A DNA stretch of 64,000 bases from Angiostrongylus vasorum. Lineage: Eukaryota; Nematoda; Chromadorea; Rhabditida; Metastrongylidae. The notes under the pieces are model-generated. The model saw nothing but the letters and a program-made list of their open reading frames with translations, was not told the origin of the DNA and searched no databases. The position numbers and the translations under genes are program-made. Location of the stretch: NCBI GenBank assembly GCA_018806985.1, contig JADANN010000218.1:372001-436000 (forward strand), written 5' to 3'. Shown here piece after piece: positions 1-10,339 of the stretch. How positions within the stretch are numbered: the first letter of the stretch is position 1; each line of letters begins with the position of its first letter.

Positions 1-548
1 AAAAGTTTGATATAATTCGTGTCGCTTGAGCTTCGTGTGATACGGTTGGTATTCTTCACAAATTTTTTTCCAGATCATGTTTCATTCAGCTTGATGGTGG
101 TGTTGATGGTAAAACAAGGTAAGATTTAATCTTTTTAAGCTATACTACTCAATTAATACAAAAAAATGAACGCTGGGAAAGGCAATGACAAGAAGAAACG
201 GGAAAACGGGAACAATGGGAGAAGGGAGCAGTGAGCGATCTTTATCGAAGGTCCATTTCTTCGATTTCCATTGGGCCACAACTTTTACAGCTCGATCTGA
301 AAATTATCTAGCTATTCAAAAATATATATGATGTCTCTAAATTGCAATATACTAGTGATCATGACAGAACGATACTGAAGCGTTCGTCTCTATTCATTGT
401 CACCAAATGCACTATCAAATGCAGACTCTCTACTGCGCAATAACGAAGCTAATGAACTGTCTTTAGGAACGTGGTATCCGCGTGACAGAAAGTCCTTTAG
501 TAGATAAATTTCCTCATTTTGATTAATAAAACTGTAATATATGCACTG
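1..548. other. No feature recognised
   Basis: AT-rich sequence without a convincing coding segment or a repeat that recurs elsewhere in the window. Confidence 0.5.
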
Positions 549-866
549 GGGGTAGGGATAGCGCAGATGTTTGTGATGCCGTCGACCAGGAAGCAAAGGC
601 GCTATTTCGATTTCTGCCTCAGCGCTCTTCTCTATTCCACGTGCGGACGCTTTAGCACGGCTATCTACAAGATTGCAAAAAGTGACTTGGCAAGCCTTCT
701 GCGACACTGGTAAAGAAGACTAAATTCTCGAGCAACAGTTGAGACAACACGTTAAATGTTCAAAGGCCTTCATAGAAAATAAATGCGAAGATAATGAATC
801 GAACGCAAGAAGTGCTGGGATCTTCACATAGATGTGATGACGGCTCGTGTAAAAAGTGGATGTGTT
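549..866 (+). repeat. Family B repeat, diverged
   Basis: Head GGGTAGGGATAGCGCAGATG resembles an A box; the end carries AACGCAAGAAGTGCTGGGAT, shared with copies at 6.8 and 33.1 kb. Confidence 0.6.
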
Positions 867-1544
867 TGATTGTCTACTATAACCATAACATCGAATACGC
901 AACAGTATAGAAGTAACAGATATCTAAGCAACACTGTCAACACTTTCACTTACTGCACAAACTTCAGCCTCTAATTTCTTCACGTCTTGTTTCTGTTCCT
1001 TCTTTTCCTCTTGTCATGCATTTTAAATTTCCTATGTACAACACCACATGCCGATAGAGAGCTATTGTTTTAGAAGCTGTGTGCTTTGGCGTGTGGCCTA
1101 AACGCAACATGATCATCATGAGGGTCACACGTTGTTTTAGTAACAGCGGACAGATGTTCTCACTGACTGTAGTTGTACTTTACCAACCTGCCAACATTGC
1201 AGAATCTCTTGCTTCGATGTGCTAAAAACATTCCTTGAAATAATTGTGGTGGTGTATCCAAGCTGTAGCATCGCCGGTCTAAAATCCGACTACCGTTAAA
1301 CACATGAACAAAGGTATCGCTGAGAAACTGTAACGGATGAATAGCGTCTATCATGTACCATGTAGATTATAATGAGATTTCTATAGCTGATGTAGCCAAA
1401 AGACTTCCTAGTCGATACGGAGATTCTATGCATCGCCTTACCGTTCTGTAAGTAAAAGAATGGTGAGATTGTCTCATTTCCTTCTAGCCCAGACTTGATA
1501 ATCACACTAAGATAAAAAGTACACAAGTGTTTACCTAACTTGCT
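867..1544. other. No feature recognised
   Basis: Short open frames only; none shows protein-like conservation or splice structure. Confidence 0.45.
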
Positions 1545-1640
1545 GTTTTCTTGACAAGCAAACACGAGGTTGTTATTACACCATCTATTCATTCACAATA
1601 GCTGACGTTTCGGCGGTTTCGCCTTCTTCAGAGCTGGAAA
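1545..1640 (-). mobile_element. Penelope-like 3' end fragment
   Basis: Reverse-complemented, the hammerhead motif is followed by a sequence (CTCGTGTTTGCTTGTCAAG) that recurs after the motifs at 9.8 and 47.5 kb. No coding remnant is attached. Confidence 0.55.
1601..1631 (-). ncRNA. Small hammerhead ribozyme motif (Penelope-type), intact core
   Basis: Minus strand reads CTGAAGA, a 4-bp stem II (GGCG/CGCC with AAAC loop), then GAAACGTCAGC. This contains the hammerhead core CUGANGA and GAAA with the UC cleavage site, but stem III is reduced to the self-complementary ACGT. Small variants of this kind are known from Penelope-like elements and act as dimers through stem III. Confidence 0.75.
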
Positions 1641-2170
1641 GGTCAAATTGACATGAAATCTTCTCAGCCAAACACTTTCATAATCTCAGCAGATAACGCT
1701 TAACGCATAAAATTTTCACTCGCATAATAAACAGCTTCTTCTAAGATTCTCACCGTTTTTTTTTCCTTGTAATCCTTCTGAGTTATTTGCTGGAGACAAG
1801 CTGCACAGAGCCGCACATGGGCGAGGAATGTGCCTGGCTAAGCTGAGAGAATCAGCCTAAAGTATGCCGCTTGGTCACATGTGGTCATGAGACACTCCCT
1901 GTGACTCACTTCTGAATCCTCCGAATTTATCAGAGAACAAAGCGCTTCAAGTGTTTTGCACGTTGGTATTTTTGGATTTTTGTGCAAGGATAGTGACTTT
2001 TACTTTCAAAATCTTCTAGATATTTTGTCTTGATGGTGATATCGTCTCTCACAAGTCGGAAATATTTTGATGTACATCTCTTAATAACTCAAAAACCGAC
2101 TTTCTATAAAACGGCATAAGTAACCCATATTTCTACATAATTTCTTACGAACTGTTGCTGTCGTTCGATG

Positions 2171-2201
2171 GCTGACGTTTCGACGATTTCCACTTCTTCA
2201 G
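2171..2201 (-). ncRNA. Small hammerhead motif, stem II weakened
   Basis: Minus strand: CTGAAGA and GAAACGTCAGC are intact, but the stem II strands GTGG and CGTC form only two of four pairs. It is the second of two copies 112 bp apart at the 3' end of the Penelope-like element. Confidence 0.65.
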
Positions 2202-2282
2202 AGTCGTGATGTTTCGAGTGGGACTAGCTCTCCCAGTTGTCGTTGTTGTTCCCTCTACCGAGTTTACTGCTGTTGTCCGATG

Positions 2283-2313
2283 GCTGACGTTTCGGCGATT
2301 TTGCCTTCCTCAG
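2283..2313 (-). ncRNA. Small hammerhead motif
   Basis: Minus strand: CTGAGGA (allowed at the variable core position), stem II with three clean pairs GGC/GCC, then GAAACGTCAGC. Together with the 2171 copy it forms a tandem pair. Confidence 0.68.
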
Positions 2314-4974
2314 AGCCTGGACGTATTTCAAGTAACAATAGCCTTATAATTCAGTGAAAGCTATTAATGAAGATCTAACATATAAATGAACGCCATATTG
2401 ATAAAAAAACAATTCAATATGCTATTACGAGTGGGACTGCTCGCGCATCGTCCACGTGGGATGATGAGAGAGACTCACCTACGTCAAAGAATCATTTTGA
2501 TCACTCACTCAGTCACTTTAAAATCATCACCATAGTGCTTTGTGCCCTTTGTGTACCTAAGGGAGTGCTTTGAGGAACTTTAGCTTTTCCAACTAGCTGA
2601 CGGCGCTGGGTTTTGGGTGGGAGGTCAATAACTGCCACATAATTTCCAAGAAAACTTCTTCATAATCACCTCTTAATGACGTTTCATATTCCGTTTGATA
2701 TGAAAGATAGTTTGGAAGGATGTTACTTATGTTCCAAACATTATTTTAGGGAACAACCTTGCGTTTTTGTCTGACCCGAGTGGCTTCTGCTTCGTACTCG
2801 TTGGAAGTGGCCATTTTCCGTGCCAAATTTAGCGATTCCTTCCTTTCCTCTTCCCCTGTTTACACATTTTTAGCCGTTTGGTACCTTTTTTTTGACGAGT
2901 GTTTTTTTAATGTGTAAAAGATGAGAGGAGAGGTAGTGAACTAGTATATTTTTTACTACTTGATCCACGACACCATTTTGTTACGTAACCACTTTCTGGC
3001 AGCTTAAGGACAGAAGTCAGTTCTCGGTTGTTTTTCCCGTGTGAATTTTATATATCTGACTGCCTACTTAGCAATTCAAAGCCCTCATCCATCTGTTCTT
3101 GTGTGGAACAGACGATGAAGCACTCGTCTATGTATCGACAATAGAGTAACAGTCGATGATCGAGAACTGGAGCTTCCACCTTAAACATGAAAGCAATGGC
3201 AAGGCTTGGTGCTAATCGCTATCCCACGGTCAACCCTCTAATTTGTGCAAAGTATATTCCAGCCCACTTATGACTGAATAACCAAGACACTGTTTTAAGA
3301 GAAGGTCGAGAACGGCTTGCATTGTGGAGTCATTCGACACATTGGCATAAAGCGAAGAAACATCGAATGACTCCATCACACGCGTGCTGTTTGGTTGCGC
3401 GCATAGTAAGTGAACTAGAAATACTTCGGTGTTGGGTGAGTTGGGATGAATTTCAGCAACAGGATAAGGTTTAGGAACCACGCTATTCTATCCGTTGGAC
3501 AACCTATACAACTGATGATTGGTCTAATATTAAATGGTGACGGATCAGTGGACGCAAGGTCATCAGAAGAAGTAAGCTTATGTGTCTTAATAAGCAAGTA
3601 TAGGACAGGACATGTTGGATGGTCGTTTATAAGCCGAGAAATAACAGAAGGCTCTAAATCAGCTGCCTCTGCTGTATTGACCCACTCCATATTTAACTTT
3701 CGGTATTGATTTCTATATTCCATTTCAGAGGATGCTCGATAGAAAGAACCATCGTGGAGATATTTCTCTCTTATTCTAACATCCAAGTGAATAGCAATAA
3801 CTACAAATTCTCCTCCTTTATCACTTATAGAAAGGCGCATAGATTTGGAGTCCAAAAAGACCCCTAACCTGACGCATACCACATATTTGTTGGTGTGTGA
3901 GATTGGAGCTCAATTTTCTTTTTTTTGGTAGTGATAAAGTATGCGGAGAATTTAGTCCGAAAATAGACGAAATGCAAAGTCAATATTGCTATTTAGTGGC
4001 TCTTGCTTAAAGAAAGCTCGGGGAAAAGGTATCGGTGGTAGTTCCCATTTTGGCACTTCTTTACCTAACCTTTCTAGCCTAGCTCTGTAACGTAGCTGAT
4101 CTTGAAGTTCATGCAGACTATACGTGATCCTGCGCAGGATTGGTTTAGAAATGGGTTGACTAGGCGCGAATCTCGGACCCAATCCTAACAGTGAACGCGC
4201 ACTTTTTGGAAACGTTATGTCTCCTAGCACAGTAACTCTGGATGGTCTTGGTGCGCAATCTATTTCAGGGATTTTACTTGCAACTTGATCAGCGGTGGTC
4301 TTTTGATTTGACCTTTTTGGTGGCGTGATAGATCTTCAAACTTCTTTTTAAGTTGCTCTTAATATCACACCGAATCTTTTTCTTTTCGCAAATCGATTTA
4401 GACCCAGCTACTATTCTGTTCCAGAGATTCCTCTTCAGATGCTGAGCACAATGACTTTCTTTGTGCGCACATCTGTTTAGTAGTGGAAACATTTCGTTTT
4501 TTTGCGCACCGCAATGAAATGCGTAGCAGTTTTATTTCGATGCTGAACATTTGTTGAAAGCTCTCTGGTAAGCCGCATACTTCGTATAATTTCCTACGCT
4601 TTATAAAGTTAGGAATAATTCGATGTTTTAAGCAACGGCGTAGAAAGTGGGTCTTCTGTCGCATCAAGACGATTTTCTATCTTAATGACAATACATCTCT
4701 TACAAGTCGGAAATGCTTTGCTGGAACGTCTCTTAATAACTCAAAAGTTTCGCCTTGGAAGAATGGAAGAGGAAGGAAAGAATATTTTTCTGCGTAGGCA
4801 AAGACCAGCATATTCTAATCACTTCCATGTCAATTGACAAACTTCACTATGCTCTAGCGTACTTTGATTCAAAGCTGGAATCGATAATTATTTTCGTATG
4901 CGTTGCATGCATTCTACTCAGTTAAAGCCGGGCGTTATTTGCTGGTTATGTCTTCTTTCAGTACATCACAGTCG

Positions 4975-5310
4975 TTACCCATGCACAGTGACGTCATTTG
5001 CAGTGTCACTCAATCAACTAACGGATACCTTCTAGTTTTAATAGTTTATATGATGAGGTAATCACTCTCTACAAATCGCCCATTCTTTTAGGGTATGACG
5101 TGAAATACGATCGTGCTGAGATATTTTCAAATCTCTGGAACGTTGGTGCCCGCTGTGGGGATCGAGAACGCTATTACTCTTTCCAGAGGCTAATGCGCCC
5201 ATCACCAGACAGTACGGTTCCTTAGTTTCGTTATTCCCTCAGCGGTGTTTCATATGTACTATACATGGTAGTTTACAAGATATACAATAGTCCTTCACTC
5301 AGATAGGTAC
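4975..5310 (+). repeat. Extended family-D-like repeat
   Basis: Aligns over about 330 bp with 7985-8385, sharing GGATACCTTCTAGT at one end and CTCAGATAGGTACATTT at the other; the middle is family D (GTGCTGAGATATTTTC). Confidence 0.68.
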
Positions 5311-5407
5311 ATTTTTAAAAACCTTGATAAAAAAAATCATAGTTTCAAAGAATAAGTTCGAAAATGCGAGAAATAAATAATAGAACGGTAAAAAACAAAA
5401 GGAGGAA

Positions 5408-5684
5408 AAAGGATAAAGCTCTCGGCATTGATCAATCCTTGAGGAGTGCGCCATGCACTCGACTTGATTGAGCATCGTTGGAAGGTGAATGAATGCATAT
5501 CTCTCCTTTACAATGACACACGGTGGCCTACCAACGCATCGAGCCAGTGCTGATATCCTTTCAAAAAGTCTGGTACCAATTTGCAAACCCCGGAGGGATG
5601 GAAGGCTTGGTGGACCATGGGCGCGGGGATCGATTCCACCTGTGCGTTGCACGGCCCCCTTCGACCACCGCGCCATAAACGTCG
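5408..5684 (-). repeat. Family A repeat
   Basis: Minus-strand copy: tail complement AAAAAGGATAAAGCTCTCGG at 5408, head complement ending near 5684. Confidence 0.85.
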
Positions 5685-5899
5685 ACAGAAAAAACAAAAA
5701 TTAGACAAATGAAAAAATTTGATGGAAATATAATAATACGACATAAAAGAAGCAACTCATATTTGTAGTAGTATAAAATATTACGCACTATCAATGAAAT
5801 CATCGGCTTTTATAAATGCGTCGTTTTGTTGTTCACCAGTCGCGAGGTTCTCAAACAGCACACGTTTACTTCCATACAAGAACACAGAGTACAACAGTA

Positions 5900-5930
5900 G
5901 CTGACGTTTCGGCAGAATCGTCTTCTTTGG
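5900..5930 (-). ncRNA. Decayed small hammerhead motif
   Basis: The GAAACGTCAGC half is intact on the minus strand, but the first core strand reads CCAAAGA instead of CTGAAGA. No Penelope coding sequence was recognised beside it. Confidence 0.45.
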
Positions 5931-6462
5931 AGCATGGAAGGGAATAATGATACGCAACTTACTAGATCAAAGGCTTCATTAGCACAAACAGAAAGATGAA
6001 AATCTCAAACGAAATTGCACTTCAACAGCTTCAGGAAAAACCCACCGCTTTTTACCTGCCTTCCACCGAGGGAGACTAGAATAGCTGATTACAGTCGCAC
6101 ATGGTTGATGACTGCACCACTCCACATCATGCGACTTTCATAAAACTTTCGGCAATATGAATATGTTTCTGAAAATGCCCAACCCTTAAGCGTCGAGGTA
6201 TTGAAGCTGCTTTATAAAAAAAATATGTAGGACGTTTCCTGCTAGGAAATTGACCACAGCGATGAACAATGGCGAATTTCCATGTTATTTGCTTGCAGAT
6301 TCACTCGTTTTTCGGTGCCTTCCGGATGACAGACAACTGCTGAATCGTGAATTTTCTGCGACTACCTATCAACTAGCGCGGGCTTCATTACCGACTTCAC
6401 ACCGTCGTAACCCCCTGCGTGCTTGTCAGGCAAGAAATAAAGTTTAAAATGCTGTAAAGTGG
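5931..6462. other. No feature recognised
   Basis: Unique-looking sequence between the decayed hammerhead at 5.9 kb and the family-B copy. Confidence 0.4.
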
Positions 6463-6825
6463 TTGGTAGCGCAGTAGTAGTGATGCCGTTGCTGATGAAC
6501 AAAGTGCTTGGTTCACCCCTGCCCGAGGCTTACCAAGCATCCTACTCTTAAGGGGAGAGCAAATTACCATCAGACTTCTTTGGGAGCAGTTCATCCTTTG
6601 CGATCCGAGCAGAGAACGCTCTAACCTGGGTAATCCCGGTCTCTAGAGACAATATACTGGACCAGCATTCAAAGACATTTATAAACAAGACGACAATCCG
6701 CAAGCAGCATCCGAAACCACTAGTGAAAAGTACGAGGGGTGATGGATGCGCGGAAGCGAACTGAGTGGAGGGAAGTACTGGGATTCTCACAGTAGATGTG
6801 AAGATTTGTCGATTAAAAAAATACA
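6463..6825 (+). repeat. Family B repeat
   Basis: Head TGGTAGCGCAGTAGTAGTGA, middle GACCAGCATTC, end GTACTGGGATTCTCACAGTA. About 360 bp. Confidence 0.65.
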
Positions 6826-7984
6826 TTCATCGAAAAAATTTGCTTTCAAGTTTCGTAACAACAAATACGGCCATTATTTCTTTTATAGACAGAATGTCGG
6901 ACGTTAGCAAGGAGTGGTGAATCACAGATATCGTTCCTCACTGTGGCAAATGGCGACACAATACTGCATCGCTCGCATTTCAGCTGGCATTTTCATGCTC
7001 AAGTAAATGTCGAGATTGCTAACAACCAATGACATTTTTTGGTAACAATCTTGTTTTAGCTTATCAGCGGAATACGCTATACTAAACGTCAGGAGTCCGT
7101 GGCCGTGATTCACTTCAAGTAAAAATTCTTCGGCTTTCGCAATTCCCGCAACAAGGAAGTGCTTGAGGTTAGATGGAACAATAGAACTGGAGATTTTGAC
7201 GAAATAAAACGGCTTGGAAGACGATTTGAGAGAAGAAAATATGAAGAAAAACGTAAGGGAATGGTGCAAGCAGGAAGTAGTACTATCTTCGTATGTGTGA
7301 ACACTTTTCACTGAATTGAACATTAGGTTCAATGACCGTTGTCTCTGGTGGGCAGGAAAACTCGTACTTACGGCTAGCAAATGACAACACGAGTAAGAGC
7401 TGTTCTTTGAACAATCTACGAAGAAACTTATTGGAAATCAAAGTGTTTAGGAAGCATACATGCGAATTATTGAGAAAAAGGTATTATACAAAATGAAGCA
7501 CTTATGAAAAGAAGTAGAGAATTCAATACAGCATCGGGTCAGTTAGTCTGAAAATTCTCAATATTATTTCATTTCAACCAAGCACTGAATGTTATGAGCA
7601 CCAATTCTTCGATAAAAATGTAGTTTGCAAAAGTGTTTAAGAAAGACGAAAACGATGAGGTCGCGTGAAGGTCGAAGAGGAGAACGAAGTTGTTCAACCG
7701 CTCCATCATGACTAAAACAATGAACACCACCCAGAAGGACTAGCGGTTACCACTGGTTTCTCATGGTCAACTTTCGCATTTTCGACCTCCCTGCGGTAAA
7801 AATGCCCTGTTCCGCTTTTGTCGAAGGGACTCCATCACGTACACGTCATTAGGAGACGCGTTACGTAGACGTTCTAGGAACATTTGGGTATTCGTGAGGT
7901 GAGCTAGAATATGTTTAAGCAACTGGGTGACTATTAGGCTTAGAAACCAGGTTACTCTATCCGTTGGCCCGTCTCATTCAAGCT
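6826..7984. other. No feature recognised
   Basis: About 1.2 kb without recognised repeats or coding signal. The longest open frame (minus, 6922-7380) has no family match that I know. Confidence 0.4.
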
Positions 7985-8385
7985 TAGACCCATCATCAGC
8001 AGTGTAGACATGAACAGTGACGCCATTTGTATTGTCGTTAAATTAATTAATGGATACCTTCTAGTATTAGTAGTTTAAGTGATATACTTAACTACTTTTT
8101 TAATTCCTGCCTATTCTTTTTCATGGCTGGGTATGATATGAAATATAAAGAAGATTGTGCTGAGATATTCGCAAAAATGCTGGATCGCTCGTATCTGCGA
8201 TGGGGAACGAACGCGCTATTACGCTTTCCTAGAGCTAACGCGTCCGCCACCACCGCCTGATGGTTCTTCGTTTCGCTTTTCTCTCAACCATGTTTTATGG
8301 GTGCTACATATGGTACCTATGGTAGTTTGTGTGATATATAATAGTTTTCACTCAAACAGGTACATTTCCAAAGACCTTAAGAATA
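7985..8385 (+). repeat. Extended family-D-like repeat
   Basis: Second member of the long form; GGGGAACGAACGCGCTATTA is the best D match. It is followed by the RTE 3' fragment. Confidence 0.7.
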
Positions 8386-8484
8386 TTATAGAACATTATA
8401 GAATATTTTGTATAGAAAAATGCTCACCATGCTGTTGGATGTGGATGCTGTTTACGTGGGATGACGAGTGAGACCCACCCTGCT

Positions 8485-8800
8485 TCATCTGTATCATCTG
8501 TAGTCCCGTTGATAGTCGAGTGACTCGAGCGGGCGCCAGTAAATCTTCCACTTTTCCCGGTCATGTGCAAGAGTAACCCAGTGGGTTCTGCTCGCTCTAG
8601 GGACTCATCGAGCATCATATCTTTCTTCTAGGCTTTTTCGTGAAAAACTCTTACTACCAGGTCGGTGGTCTCCCTGTAGTGCGTTTAATATCCAGGCGAA
8701 TCCACTCACTAACGGCTCTTGTCCATCGGTTGTCATTCATACGCATTACGTGTCCGACCAATCTTGTCTTCGACTGTTTGGAGATAAAAATACATATGGT
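8485..8800 (-). mobile_element. 3'-end fragment of the same RTE family
   Basis: The stretch is nearly collinear with 60575-60880: the blocks CAGTGGGTTCTGCTCGCTCT and GGCTCTTGTCCATCGGTTGT are identical. It encodes only the last part of the ORF and is directly preceded by a family-D repeat (7985-8385). Confidence 0.75.
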
Positions 8801-9464
8801 TAGGATGTCAAGTGTACGTAAAGATCATAAATTTTGAGAGTTATAGGATTATAATGATTGTAATTGTAGTATCTATAAACTCACTAACTTTCTGCATACT
8901 ACAGACATACGACGGAGATTTCCATGGACAACCTTTGGTTAAATATCCGTGTTAGGTAAACAATCAATTGAATACAAAACTATGACCAAAAAGAAACAAT
9001 AGAGCCTTATAAAGGAACACTTTGTCGGCAAGCTTAAAGTTAGACCAAGTACTCCACTAGGGGTGCAGAGGTCACAGAGACATGATGGGAAAGATTTCGA
9101 AGTAGAAGTTACCACACTCGCACGGGAATCGAAAACCTCAGGGCGCAAAACTCTCGAAGCATTCTGCGTACATTCCATGAGTCCGCGAACGAACCGCACA
9201 GAGGAATGCCTAGTAATCACGTGTAATCTTACACAGTATTTAAGAATGATATTTTAATGTGAAAGAGGCATAATACGTTTCCAAGTGAACTCTCTGCGGA
9301 TGGTCTCCAAGTGAAATACACAGTGGAAGACTTATAGAAAGCGGTGAGTGTGTAAGGAAGCTATTTTGTGTTCAATGTAGCTGAAATCTTGGTTTAGCAT
9401 TTTCTCTGTTTGGTTATGGAAGTGTTTGGATGGGTAGATTACGTCAATTTGAGCTTCCCAGGCT

Positions 9465-9496
9465 CTTAGAAAGACGAAATCCATCGAAACGTCAGC
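9465..9496 (+). ncRNA. Decayed small hammerhead motif in Penelope 3' region
   Basis: GAAACGTCAGC is intact; the first core strand is CTTAGAA and stem II has lost pairing. First of two motifs in the fragment at 9.0-9.85 kb. Confidence 0.4.
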
Positions 9497-9742
9497 TTGT
9501 GCGTAAATAAAGAAATAAAATAATACATCTTGTTTGCTAAACAAGAATATGAAGGATTCTACGAGGGATATTCGGAAATATGCTTTGGATCAAAGAGGTC
9601 AACAAGCAGCAGACGAACTATACAAGGCGGAAGAAGGCATTTTGCTTTCAATGCTATAGAAATCCTGTTTTCATCTTTTTTCCGTTCTGGTTATGGAGGT
9701 GTTCGGTTGAGTGGCTTGCAGTCATCTAGACCTTTTTAGAAT

Positions 9743-9773
9743 CTAAAGAAGGCGAAATCTTCCGAAACATCAG
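9743..9773 (+). ncRNA. Decayed small hammerhead motif, second in tandem
   Basis: Reads CTAAAGA, AGGCGAAATCTTCC, GAAACATCAG; single changes in CTGA and in the ACGT. It lies 278 bp after the 9465 copy, and the two copies share flanking sequence. Confidence 0.45.
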
Positions 9774-10034
9774 TGAATGTAGAGTGAAACACCAATCTCG
9801 TGTTTGCTCATCAAGAAAACAGTGAATTATAACAGAGAGGTTCAGCAGGGTAAAAATAAATAGCTAAGAAAAAATCGCTCAAATCAGCGCATACGGTCCG
9901 TGAATTATTGCATGGTAACGACGATAACACAAGTTTAATTTTTTTTCTTGTACGACCCGCCTTTCGCATCTACCGTACGGATACCAGAACTTCTAGCGTT
10001 TGATTGGTTTCCTGGCAGCCATAACCGGTGAAAA

Positions 10035-10318
10035 TCTTCAAACTTTTACGTGTGGCTCCGGATTCTGCTTGAGGATTATCATTTCATCCTGAATGTCGTA
10101 AAACGCTGACGGAGTCGATTCTTCCTGGACTCCTGAGATAACAGGACTAGTTCGTTCCCACTTGGACTGCAGAAAGTGACTTTTTTCGCATTAGACCGCT
10201 ACCAATTTTCTGACGTCAGAGGGATTAGAGGGTTGATGATTGCGGGGAGGCATCGCGCCAGGGCAGTGCTCGTGATGACCGGCATCACTGCCACTGTGCT
10301 ATCCTCTCTCTAGCCTGA
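10035..10318 (-). repeat. Family B repeat
   Basis: Complement copy ending TGACCGGCATCACTGCCACT, adjacent to the 3' end of the RTE at 10.34 kb. Confidence 0.65.
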
Positions 10319-10339
10319 AAATTAGAATTCAAAATGCAA

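Larger units (their letters stand above)
2030..4760 (-). mobile_element. Penelope-like element (reverse transcriptase plus GIY-YIG remnant), decayed
   Basis: Minus strand, with several frameshifts. An N-terminal part (about 4667-3955) reads SARSLLGLGPRFAPSQPIS and LHELQDQLRYRARL. The reverse transcriptase follows: PVLYLLIKTHKL and RPIISCIGCPTDRIAWFLNL at 3882-3415, MESFDVSSLYANVSNDSTMQ at 3481-3230, and the catalytic palm strand LLYCRYIDECFIVCSTQEQM around 3155-3085 (YIDE in place of YIDD, so probably dead). The GIY-YIG endonuclease end is reduced to GKAKVPQSTPLGTQRAQ near 2590-2500. Segments of about 65 bp at 2031-2095 and 4681-4747 are direct repeats, as expected of the pseudo-LTRs of these elements. 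Two hammerhead motifs lie at the 3' side. Confidence 0.85.
9000..9850 (+). mobile_element. Penelope-like 3' fragment with GIY-YIG endonuclease remnant
   Basis: From about 9012 the plus strand reads KEHFVGKLKVRPSTPLGVQR, then SQRHDGKDFEVEVTTLARES and RTEECLVITCNLTQYL (to about 9240), the C-terminal half of the Penelope GIY-YIG domain. Two hammerhead-bearing 3' repeats follow (about 9395-9560 and 9680-9850), ending in the tail shared with other copies. Confidence 0.72.

Noticed and set aside
3446..3709. Plus-strand open frame of 87 residues
   Set aside because: Antisense shadow of the Penelope-like reverse transcriptase.
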